From contig CAMYMY010000035.1 in NCBI GenBank assembly GCA_947259625.1, positions 1 through 22,466 on the forward strand: a stretch of 22,466 nucleotides of DNA, written 5' to 3'. Source of the DNA: an uncultured Kiloniellales bacterium. GTDB lineage: Bacteria > Pseudomonadota > Alphaproteobacteria > Kiloniellales > JAKSDN01. The stretch's first letter is position 1; every line of letters begins with the position of its first letter. Of the stretch, positions 6,580 through 13,397 are shown one piece after another. The translations under genes and the position numbers were made by a program. Below the pieces are notes generated by a model, which searched no databases, was not told the origin of the DNA, and saw nothing but the letters and a program-made list of their open reading frames with translations.

Positions 6580-7857
6580 GTGCTGGTCCTGCTCTTCGTC
6601 CTGGTGTTCGCCATGCTGATCATGGGCTTTCCCGTGGCCATCGCGCTCGGCGGCTCGTCGCTGATCTACGTGCTGCTGTCCGGGCAGGTGCCCGACCTGG
6701 TCGTGGTCCATCGCATGGTCAACGGCGTCGACAGCTTCCCGCTCCTGGCCGTGCCCTTTTTCATTCTGGCCGGCAACCTGATGAACACCGCCGGCATCAC
6801 CAACCGCATCTTCGACTTCGCCAAGGCCTGCGTCGGCTGGCTGCGCGGCGGCCTGGGCCACGTCAACGTCGGCGCCAGCGTGATCTTTGCCGGCATGTCC
6901 GGGGCCGCGGTGGCCGATGCCGGCGGGCTCGGCACGATCGAGATCAAGGCCATGCGCGACGCCGGCTACGACCCGGACTTCTCGGTCGGGGTCACGGCGG
7001 CCTCCTCGACCATCGGGCCGATCATACCGCCCTCCCTGCCCATGGTGATCTATGGCGTCGTGGCCTCGGCCTCGATCGGCCAGCTGTTCGCGGCCGGCTT
7101 CGTCCCCGGCATGATGATGGCCGGCGCGCTGATGATCATGGTCGCCTGGTACGCAAGGCGGCGGAACTATCCGCGCGACGCCCGCTTCGCCTGGGCCGGT
7201 CTGGGCCGCGCCTTCCTGCGCGCCTTCCTGTCTCTGATGACGCCGGCCATCATCGTCGGCGGCATCCTGTTCGGCGTCTTCACGCCGACCGAGGCGGCGA
7301 TCGCGGCCTCGGTCTATGCGCTGATCCTGGGCGTCGTCGTCTATCGCACGCTGACCTGGCGGCGCCTCGCCCGGGTCAGCTTCGACACCATCGAGACCAC
7401 CTCGATCATCCTGCTGATCGTCGCCGGCGCCTCGATCTTCGCTTGGATCCTGACCAGCAACCGGGTAACCGAGCACTTCGCCACTCTGATCCTCCTGGTG
7501 ACCGAGAACCCCTACCTGATCATGATCATGATCAACCTGATCCTGATCGTCGTCGGCTGCTTCATGGAGACCATCGCCGCGATCACCATCCTGGTGCCGG
7601 TCCTGCTGCCGGTCGTGGTCAAGATTGGCATCGACCCAGTTCATTTCGGCGTGGTCATGGTGCTCAACCTGATGATCGGCCTGCTGACCCCGCCGGTCGG
7701 CATGGTGCTCTACGTGCTGTCGCGCGTCTCCGGCGTCCCCTTCGAGCGCTGCGTGGCGGCGACGGCCCCCTTCCTGGTCCCGCTCGTCACCGTCCTGGTG
7801 CTGGTCACCTTCGTGCCGGCCCTCTCCATGTGGCTGCCGACCCTGATCTACCGCTAG
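6580..7857 (+). CDS. dctM: TRAP transporter large permease subunit (DctM family)
   Basis: DctM is the roughly 12-helix subunit that carries substrate and coupling ion. The 425-residue length is normal, and the family core is visible in NVGASVIFAGMSGAAVADAG, TAASSTIGPIIPPSLPMVIYG, GVFTPTEAAIAASVYALILG and GLLTPPVGMVLYV. The start is uncertain: GTG at 6580 begins inside the GGGAGG (6575-6580) that would be its ribosome binding site, five bases after the dctQ stop, so reinitiation or coupling with dctQ is likely; GTG 6604 or ATG 6613 are alternatives but would clip the first helix. It is the last gene of the operon and converges on the methyltransferase 22 bp away, with no obvious hairpin terminator between them. 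Confidence 0.94.
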   Translation: MLVLLFVLVFAMLIMGFPVAIALGGSSLIYVLLSGQVPDLVVVHRMVNGVDSFPLLAVPFFILAGNLMNTAGITNRIFDFAKACVGWLRGGLGHVNVGASVIFAGMSGAAVADAGGLGTIEIKAMRDAGYDPDFSVGVTAASSTIGPIIPPSLPMVIYGVVASASIGQLFAAGFVPGMMMAGALMIMVAWYARRRNYPRDARFAWAGLGRAFLRAFLSLMTPAIIVGGILFGVFTPTEAAIAASVYALILGVVVYRTLTWRRLARVSFDTIETTSIILLIVAGASIFAWILTSNRVTEHFATLILLVTENPYLIMIMINLILIVVGCFMETIAAITILVPVLLPVVVKIGIDPVHFGVVMVLNLMIGLLTPPVGMVLYVLSRVSGVPFERCVAATAPFLVPLVTVLVLVTFVPALSMWLPTLIYR

Positions 7858-7878
7858 CCCGGCGCTCCGACACGCGGC

Positions 7879-8487
7879 TCAGTCTGATTCGATACGGTGG
7901 AAGATCGCGCCGTAGTGATAGGGCGGCAGCTCGACGAGGTGCTGCCATTCGAAGCCGGCCGGTTCGACGACGGCCCGGACCGCCTCCGGCGCCATGCGCA
8001 TTTCCGTCTTCGGCCCGCGCGGCGCGCCCAGCACTACGGTTTTCTCGCGCGGCAGCGGGTGCCAGTTCACGATCGCGAAGGCGCCGCCCGGCTTCAGCAC
8101 CGCCGCCGCACCGCGCGACAGCCCGGTCTGGTCCGGCACGCCGTGGAAGGTGTTGGCGATCAGCACGAAGTCGGCTTTCTCCGGAATCAGCCGGGCCAGG
8201 TCCATCGCGTCAGCGCGGATCCATTTCCGTACCGCGGCGCCGGCGCGCCCGACGGCGTCGCGGGCCTTGTCCAGCATGGCCGGGTCCAGGTCCACGCCGT
8301 AGACGCGGCCCCCGACCAACCGGGCCAGCGGCGCCGTGAAGTGGCCGTCGCCGCAACAGAGGTCGACCACGGTCATCCGCGGTTCGATCCCGAGCGCCCG
8401 AAGCGCGCCCTCGGGATCCGGCCACAGGGCCGACCACCAGTCGCTGTCCGGCATGGCGGTCGCGGGGAAGAAGTCGTCCGTGGGCAT
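7879..8487 (-). CDS. Class I SAM-dependent methyltransferase
   Basis: The 202-residue product carries a Rossmann methyltransferase core: motif I VVDLCCGDGHFT (about 40-51), the acidic SAM-ribose residue in GVDLDP (Asp66), an IRADAMDL segment, motif IV-like FVLIANTFHGV, and GGAFAIVNWHPLPRE after the fifth helix. A Trp-rich N-terminus (DSDWWSALWPDPEGAL) resembles that of small uncharacterised methyltransferases. The ATG at 8485-8487 is the first plausible start. It is co-oriented with tgt, 148 bp upstream, so may or may not share the queA-tgt transcript. The substrate cannot be assigned; the name reflects fold only. Confidence 0.85.
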   Translation of the reverse strand: MPTDDFFPATAMPDSDWWSALWPDPEGALRALGIEPRMTVVDLCCGDGHFTAPLARLVGGRVYGVDLDPAMLDKARDAVGRAGAAVRKWIRADAMDLARLIPEKADFVLIANTFHGVPDQTGLSRGAAAVLKPGGAFAIVNWHPLPREKTVVLGAPRGPKTEMRMAPEAVRAVVEPAGFEWQHLVELPPYHYGAIFHRIESD

Positions 8488-8635
8488 GTGTCGCCTCGCC
8501 AGATACGCTTGGGTCCCATCATAACCGAATCCGGTGCCGGGCCGCTACGCGATCCGCGAAGCCTGTCGGCGCTGCCGGGAACCGGCATCATTTTGCCCTT
8601 TGCATGGGCTCATTTGCTCGTTTTCCGCAAATTCC

Positions 8636-9769
8636 CTATAGCGCCGGCAGGTCGCCCTCGGCCAGCCGGCGCTCGAAGGCGGCGGTGAACGCCTCCAGCG
8701 CGCCGGCCTCGATCGCCCGGCGCAGCCCGGCCATGAGCTCCTGATAGTAAGACAGGTTGTGGATCGTCAGCAGGATCGGGCCGAGCATCTCGCCGGCCTT
8801 GAACAGGTGGTGCAGGTAGGCGCGGGCATAGTCGCGGCAGGTCGGGCAGGCGCAGTCGGGATCGAGCGGTCTCGGGTCGTCTTGGTGGCGGGCGTTGCGC
8901 AGGTTCAGAGCCGCGCGTCGGGTGAAGGCCTGGCCGGTTCGGCCCGAGCGTGTCGGCAGCACGCAGTCGAACATGTCGATGCCGCGCCGGACCGCGGGCA
9001 CCATGTCACCGGGCTTGCCGACGCCCATCAGGTAGCGCGGGCGGTCCTCGGGCAGGGCCGGCACGGTGGCGTCCAGCACCCTGACCGTCGTCGCCTGGCC
9101 CTCGCCGACGGCGAGACCGCCGACCGCATAGCCGTCGAAACCTATGCCGGTGAGCGCCGCGGCGGACTGCTCGCGCAGGTCCTCGAACACGCTGCCTTGG
9201 ACGATGCCGAAGAGGCCGTATCCGGGCCGCACTTGGAATGCCGTTTTCGAGCGCTCGGCCCAGCGCATCGAAAGCGCCATGGACTTGGCCGCCGCGTCGC
9301 GCTCGACCGGAAAGGGCGTGCATTCGTCCAGCACCATGGTGATGTCGGCGTCCAGGAGCCGCTGGATCTCGACCGCCCGCTCGGGGGTCAGCTCGTGGCG
9401 GCTGCCGTCAATGTGCGATTTGAAGGTGACGCCCTCGTCCGTGATCTTCCGGAGCTCGGCCAGGGACATGACCTGGAAGCCGCCGGAATCGGTCAGGATC
9501 GGCCCCGGCCAGTTCATGAAGCGGTGCAGGCCGCCGAGTCTCGCGACTCGCTCGGCGCCTGGCCTGAGCATCAGGTGGTAGGTGTTGCCGAGGATGATCT
9601 CGGCGCCGGTCGCGGCGACCTGCTCCGGCGTCAGGCCCTTGACCGTCCCGGCGGTGCCGACCGGCATGAAGGCCGGAGTCTCGAAGCTGCCGTGGGCCGT
9701 GGTCACCCGGCCGCGCCGCGCGGCGCCGTCACTCGCCAGCAGCTCGAAGCCGAAGGCCGGCGCCCTCAC
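8636..9769 (-). CDS. tgt: tRNA-guanine(34) transglycosylase (queuine tRNA-ribosyltransferase)
   Basis: Tgt swaps guanine at the wobble position of GUN-anticodon tRNAs for preQ1. The 377-residue protein is full length. It shows the N-terminal FETPAFMPVGTAGTVKGL block, LTDSGGFQ with the catalytic Asp94, GGLAVGEG, the nucleophile Asp268 in DMFDCVLPTRSGRTG, and the structural zinc site Cys306, Cys308, Cys311 (DCACPTC) with His337 (LLTIHN). The start is GTG at 9767-9769, which overlaps the queA stop codon as GTGA, a four-base overlap that suggests translational coupling and fixes the start. It acts on the preQ1 made by QueF, whose gene is at 31-510. Confidence 0.97.
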   Translation of the reverse strand: MRAPAFGFELLASDGAARRGRVTTAHGSFETPAFMPVGTAGTVKGLTPEQVAATGAEIILGNTYHLMLRPGAERVARLGGLHRFMNWPGPILTDSGGFQVMSLAELRKITDEGVTFKSHIDGSRHELTPERAVEIQRLLDADITMVLDECTPFPVERDAAAKSMALSMRWAERSKTAFQVRPGYGLFGIVQGSVFEDLREQSAAALTGIGFDGYAVGGLAVGEGQATTVRVLDATVPALPEDRPRYLMGVGKPGDMVPAVRRGIDMFDCVLPTRSGRTGQAFTRRAALNLRNARHQDDPRPLDPDCACPTCRDYARAYLHHLFKAGEMLGPILLTIHNLSYYQELMAGLRRAIEAGALEAFTAAFERRLAEGDLPAL

Positions 9770-10803
9770 GGCGCGTCCTTCCGGTGCAGCAGGCAGGCGT
9801 CGCCGTAGGAGTAGAAGCGATAGCCGGACTCGATCGCGTGGCGGTAGGCGGCTTTCATCCGTTCGGTGCCCGCGAAGGCCGAGACCAGCATGAACAGCGT
9901 GGAGCGCGGCAGGTGGAAGTTCGTGAGAAGAAGGTCGACGACCTTAAAGCGGTAGCCCGGGAGGATAAAGATGTCTGTCTCCCCTTCGAAGGGACGCAGG
10001 CGCCCGTCCGGATCCGCCCCGCTCTCCAAGAGGCGCAGCGAGGTGGAGCCGACCGCGACGACCCGGCCGCCCTTCGCCCGCGCCGCTTCGATCGCTTCGG
10101 CCGCCGCCGCCGTCAGCAGGCCGGCCTCGGCGTGCATCCTGTGCTCTTCCACCGCCTCGGTCTTGACCGGCAGAAAGGTGCCGGCGCCCACGTGGAGGGT
10201 CACGGCGATACGGCGGACGCCGCGCGCCTCCAGCGCCGCCAGCACGGCCTCGGTGAAGTGCAGCCCGGCCGTGGGCGCGGCCACGGCGCCGTCGCGGCGC
10301 GCGAAGACCGTCTGGTAGTCGTCCCGGTCGCGCCGGTCGGGGCCGGCTTGGCGCCGGATGTAGGGCGGCAGCGGCATGGCGCCCTCGGCCTCAAGCGCGG
10401 CCATAAGGTCCGGGCCCTCGCGGTCGAAGGCGAGGCCGACCTCGCCGCCCTCGGCTTTCTCCGCCACCTCGGCGGACAGCCCGCCCGGAAAGTCGATCCG
10501 GTCACCGGGCTTGAGCTTCTTCGCCGGCCGGGCGAATGCGCGCCAGCGACCCGGGCCCTCGGCCTTGTGCAGGGTGACCTCGACCTTGCCCGCGCCGCGC
10601 CGCCCGGCGAGCCTCGAGGGGATGACCCGCGTGTCGTTGAACACCAGGATGTCGCCGGCCCCGAGCAGGCCCGGCAGGTCGCGGAACGCGCGGTCGGCGA
10701 GCCCCTCGCCGACCTCGAGCAGGCGCGCGGCATCGCGCGGTCGCGCCGGGTGTTGGGCGATCAGCGCGCGCGGCAGGTCGAAATCGAAGTCGTCTGTGCG
10801 CAT
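9766..10803 (-). CDS. queA: S-adenosylmethionine:tRNA ribosyltransferase-isomerase
   Basis: QueA transfers the ribosyl part of SAM to preQ1-modified tRNA to form epoxyqueuosine. The 345-residue product begins MRTDDFDFDLPRALIAQHPA, the family's usual N-terminus, and contains ILVFNDTRVIPSRL, PLPPYIRR, DYQTVFA, AAPTAGLHFT, VTLHVGAGTFLPVK, VGSTSLRLLES, DIFILPGYRF and NFHLPRSTLFMLVSAF. The ATG at 10801-10803 was preferred over an in-frame TTG at 10836, which adds 11 residues without homology. The ribosome binding site is weak. The gene overlaps tgt by four bases and follows the unknown membrane protein 93 bp upstream on the same strand. Confidence 0.97.
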   Translation of the reverse strand: MRTDDFDFDLPRALIAQHPARPRDAARLLEVGEGLADRAFRDLPGLLGAGDILVFNDTRVIPSRLAGRRGAGKVEVTLHKAEGPGRWRAFARPAKKLKPGDRIDFPGGLSAEVAEKAEGGEVGLAFDREGPDLMAALEAEGAMPLPPYIRRQAGPDRRDRDDYQTVFARRDGAVAAPTAGLHFTEAVLAALEARGVRRIAVTLHVGAGTFLPVKTEAVEEHRMHAEAGLLTAAAAEAIEAARAKGGRVVAVGSTSLRLLESGADPDGRLRPFEGETDIFILPGYRFKVVDLLLTNFHLPRSTLFMLVSAFAGTERMKAAYRHAIESGYRFYSYGDACLLHRKDAP

Positions 10804-10896
10804 CTGGGCAGGGCCGGTCAAGAACGCGGTGGGCAAAGCGGGACCATCGAGGTGTCTGACGTCGAAAGCCCGACTACAGCAGCCTAACCCGGATTT

Positions 10897-11688
10897 CTAG
10901 CGCAAATAACCGCCGACGATCCAACCGACGACCATCAACCCCAGATACGGAAGGCTCTCTCTGGTCTTCCGAACGACCGGCGGCCGTCCTTTCCGCGATG
11001 CGGGCGCGGGGACCTCGTAGACGCGCCAGGTCAGGGCCAGATGAGGCAGGAATGCCAGGCCCGCGAGCAGGACCCCGAACAGAATCTGCTCGGTGGGGCG
11101 CAGGGCCGAGGCGAAGAGCGGCAGAAAGACCGCAAGGCCGGGCAGCGCGAACGCGAGGCCCAGCGCGTTGGCCACCATCACCTCGCGCGCGCGGCCGGAC
11201 GCCGGCGGCGATACGCGCAGCTGTCGGCGGCCGAGGAGGAGCCCGGCCAGGACGCCCATCGGCGGCAGGCCCAGGAAGATCGTCGTCAGAAAGGCCGTGC
11301 GGTGCGGCTCCGCCACCAGCCAGGCAAACTCCTCGAGGCCCTCCGCGATTTGCAGATCGGGAAGGTCGATGACGATCCCGATCAGGCCATACAGCAGCGC
11401 GCCCAACCCGAACCCGCCGGCGACCGCGAACAGCAGGACCATGTAACCGACTGCCAGGGTCCAGAGGAACAGCCAAAGCCGCCAGGTCTTCCGCCAGTCC
11501 TGCCACGCGGCCAGGGCGTCGAAATAGAAAGCGGGATAGAGCACGGCGGCCAGGCGAAAGGGATCGATGCCGAAGCCCGGCGTGACCTTCGAATAGGCCA
11601 GGTCCAGCGCGATGAGTCCCAGCCAGGCGAGCAGCATCGGCCCCAGGATCCTGAGGGACCAGAAGAAGAGGGGCGGTTTGCCCGGCAT
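10897..11688 (-). CDS. Multi-pass membrane protein of unknown function
   Basis: I do not recognise a named family. The 263-residue product is strongly hydrophobic, with likely membrane segments near residues 12-30, 72-107 (possibly two helices), 132-153, 173-195, 200-222 and 246-262. It has a Trp/Arg-rich loop (AAWQDWRKTWRLWLFLW, about 60-76), an acidic amphipathic loop (DLPDLQIAEGLEE, about 108-120) and a basic loop (SRKGRPPVVRKTR, about 231-243). The layout is loosely like Yip1-type proteins, but I cannot support that assignment. The ATG at 11686-11688 follows a GAGGT ribosome binding site four bases upstream; longer upstream frames run antisense into the DUF849 gene. It precedes queA on the same strand by 93 bp. 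Confidence 0.7.
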   Translation of the reverse strand: MPGKPPLFFWSLRILGPMLLAWLGLIALDLAYSKVTPGFGIDPFRLAAVLYPAFYFDALAAWQDWRKTWRLWLFLWTLAVGYMVLLFAVAGGFGLGALLYGLIGIVIDLPDLQIAEGLEEFAWLVAEPHRTAFLTTIFLGLPPMGVLAGLLLGRRQLRVSPPASGRAREVMVANALGLAFALPGLAVFLPLFASALRPTEQILFGVLLAGLAFLPHLALTWRVYEVPAPASRKGRPPVVRKTRESLPYLGLMVVGWIVGGYLR

Positions 11689-11829
11689 GCTGACCTCGCT
11701 CGTTCCAGCCAGGGCGGTCCACGGCAGCGCCCGACCAACCTGTATCAGGACCCTTAGCAAAGGTTTAATCCCCGGCCGCCTCGCCGGTACGACCGTCTCG
11801 CCGCGCTCGCGCAACGGCCGGCCTTGCGC

Positions 11830-11835
11830 TATAAC
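11830..11835 (+). promoter_or_regulatory. Candidate -10 box of a leaderless promoter for the DUF849 operon
   Basis: TATAAC lies seven bases before the ATG at 11842, so transcription would begin at or next to the start codon. No Shine-Dalgarno-like purine run precedes the ATG. No convincing -35 hexamer is present 16-18 bp upstream. The hexamer is seen; leaderless translation is inferred. Confidence 0.35.
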
Positions 11836-11841
11836 TGTCCC

Positions 11842-12672
11842 ATGACCAGACCAGCCATCATCGCCGTGGCGATCACGGGTTCGGTGCCGCGCAAGGCGGA
11901 CAACCCGGCCGTGCCCGTGACCCCGGCCGAGCAGATCGAGTCGACCCACGAGGCCTTCGAGGCCGGGGCTTCGCTCGCCCACATCCACGTGCGGGACGCC
12001 GATGAGAACTCCTCCTCGGACCCGGCACTCTTCGCCGAGGTCCAGGAGGGCGTCAAACGGCACTGTCCCGGCATGATCGTGCAGTTCTCCACCGGCGGGC
12101 GGGGCCGGAGCGGCGCCGAGCGCGGCGCGGCGCTCTCCCTCAAGCCCGACATGGCGTCCCTGGCGACCGGCTCGGTCAACTTCCCGAACATGGTCTACGA
12201 GAACGCGCCGGCGCTGATCGACGAGCTGGCCGGCGCCATGCTGGCGCAGGACATCAAGCCTGAGATCGAGGTCTTCGACCTGGCCATGCTGTACAACGCG
12301 GCGAAGCTGCTGGACCGCGGGCTGCTTCGCGCGCCGCTGCACGTGCAGTTCGTGCTCGGCATCCCGGGCGCCCTGCCGGCGCGCCGCCGGGTCCTGGAGT
12401 TCCTGATTGCCGAGCTCGCGGAGCTGCTGCCCGACGCCACCTGGACCGCCGCGGGCATCGCCCGCCACCAGCTCGAGGTCAACCGTTGGGCCCTGGAGCT
12501 CGGCGGCCACCTGCGCACGGGGCTGGAGGACAACGTCCGCTTCGACCGCGAGCGCCTGGCCGCCAGCAACGCCGAACTGGTCGCCCGCCTCGCCGGCCTC
12601 TGCGCCGACTACGACGCCCACCCGGCCAGCGCCGCCGAGGCGCGCGAGTTACTCGGGCTCGCCTCAGCCTGA
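11842..12672 (+). CDS. Beta-keto acid cleavage enzyme (BKACE, DUF849 family)
   Basis: BKACE enzymes are Zn-dependent aldolase-like TIM barrels that condense a beta-keto acid with acetyl-CoA and split it into acetoacetate and a new acyl-CoA; Kce of lysine fermentation is the prototype, and others act on dehydrocarnitine. The 276-residue product has the zinc-binding HIHVRD (His47, His49), the third ligand Glu229 in HLRTGLEDN, and family blocks AVAITGS, VQFSTGG and EIEVFDLAML. The ATG at 11842 matches the MTRPAIIAVAITG start; an earlier TTG at 11824 lies inside the promoter-like TATAAC region. It leads a tight operon: the methyltransferase starts 8 bp after its stop, and betC follows. The substrate is unknown; betC next door makes a trimethylammonium substrate such as dehydrocarnitine attractive, but no carnitine dehydrogenase is visible. 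Confidence 0.92.
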   Translation: MTRPAIIAVAITGSVPRKADNPAVPVTPAEQIESTHEAFEAGASLAHIHVRDADENSSSDPALFAEVQEGVKRHCPGMIVQFSTGGRGRSGAERGAALSLKPDMASLATGSVNFPNMVYENAPALIDELAGAMLAQDIKPEIEVFDLAMLYNAAKLLDRGLLRAPLHVQFVLGIPGALPARRRVLEFLIAELAELLPDATWTAAGIARHQLEVNRWALELGGHLRTGLEDNVRFDRERLAASNAELVARLAGLCADYDAHPASAAEARELLGLASA

Positions 12673-12680
12673 GGCGCCCC

Positions 12681-13379
12681 ATGACCGGGGAGTTCGAACT
12701 CGAGGCGGCCGCGCCCTGGGGGCGCAACCGGGCGGAGTACACGACCTTCTTCGACCTGACCGGCGTGCCGGCCCACCGGCGCATCCTGGACTGCGCGGGC
12801 GGGCCGTCGTCCTTCACAGCGGAGGCGAGCCGCCTCGGCCATCTCGTGGTCGCCGCCGACCCGCTCTACGGCCTGTCCAAGGGCGAAATCAAGGCGCGCA
12901 TAGAGGAGGGCCGCGAGGCCATAGCGGCCGGTCTGCGCAGCGCCGGGCACCGCTTCGTCTGGGACGTCTACGGCACGCCGGCAAATCTCGAGGCGACGCG
13001 GCTGTCGGCCATGAAGCACTTCCTCGAGGACTACGAGGAGGGCCTCGCCGAGGGCCGCTACCTCGAGGCCGCGTTGCCCGGCCTGCCGTTCGGCGACGCG
13101 GCCTTCGACCTCGCGCTCTCGTCCCACTTCCTGTTCCTGTACAGCGCGCAGTTCGACCTCGATTTTCACCTGGCATCCGTCCTGGAGCTCTGCCGGGTCG
13201 CGCCCGAGGTCCGGATCTTTCCGCTGCTCGATCTGGAGGGCGAGCGCTCGCGCCACCTCCTGCCCGTGATCGACCATCTGCAAGGGCGCGGCCTCGCGAC
13301 CGAGATCCGCAAGGTCGACTACGAGTTTCAGAAGAGCGGCAACGAGATGCTGCTGATCCGGTGCGAGGCGCCGCCGTAA
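12681..13379 (+). CDS. SAM-dependent methyltransferase-like protein with GGPSS motif
   Basis: The 232-residue product looks like a class I methyltransferase with a modified motif I, ILDCAGGPSSFTAEA (about 35-49), followed by an acidic residue after strand 2 in VVAADPLY (Asp60). A long acidic helical insert (about 66-120, EIKARIEEGREAIAAGL to FLEDYEEGLAEG) sits before the motif IV-like AAFDLALSSHFLFLY. The N-terminus LEAAAPWGRNRAEYTTFFDL and the SSHFLFLYS segment recur in an uncharacterised, widely distributed family that I recognise only by pattern. The ATG at 12681 follows GAGG by six bases. It lies between the DUF849 gene (8 bp upstream) and betC (18 bp downstream). Substrate unknown. Confidence 0.8.
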   Translation: MTGEFELEAAAPWGRNRAEYTTFFDLTGVPAHRRILDCAGGPSSFTAEASRLGHLVVAADPLYGLSKGEIKARIEEGREAIAAGLRSAGHRFVWDVYGTPANLEATRLSAMKHFLEDYEEGLAEGRYLEAALPGLPFGDAAFDLALSSHFLFLYSAQFDLDFHLASVLELCRVAPEVRIFPLLDLEGERSRHLLPVIDHLQGRGLATEIRKVDYEFQKSGNEMLLIRCEAPP

Positions 13380-13397
13380 CGCGAGAGAGGTTCAGAG

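Noticed and set aside
8574..8594. GCCGG-GAA-CCGGC stem followed by ATCATTTT, terminator-like on the plus strand.
   Set aside because: No plus-strand gene ends nearby; the flanking genes are on the minus strand, where no T-run follows the stem.
10804..10836. Longer queA start at TTG 10836.
   Set aside because: The 11 added residues have no homology, and the ATG at 10803 begins exactly at the family's usual N-terminus.
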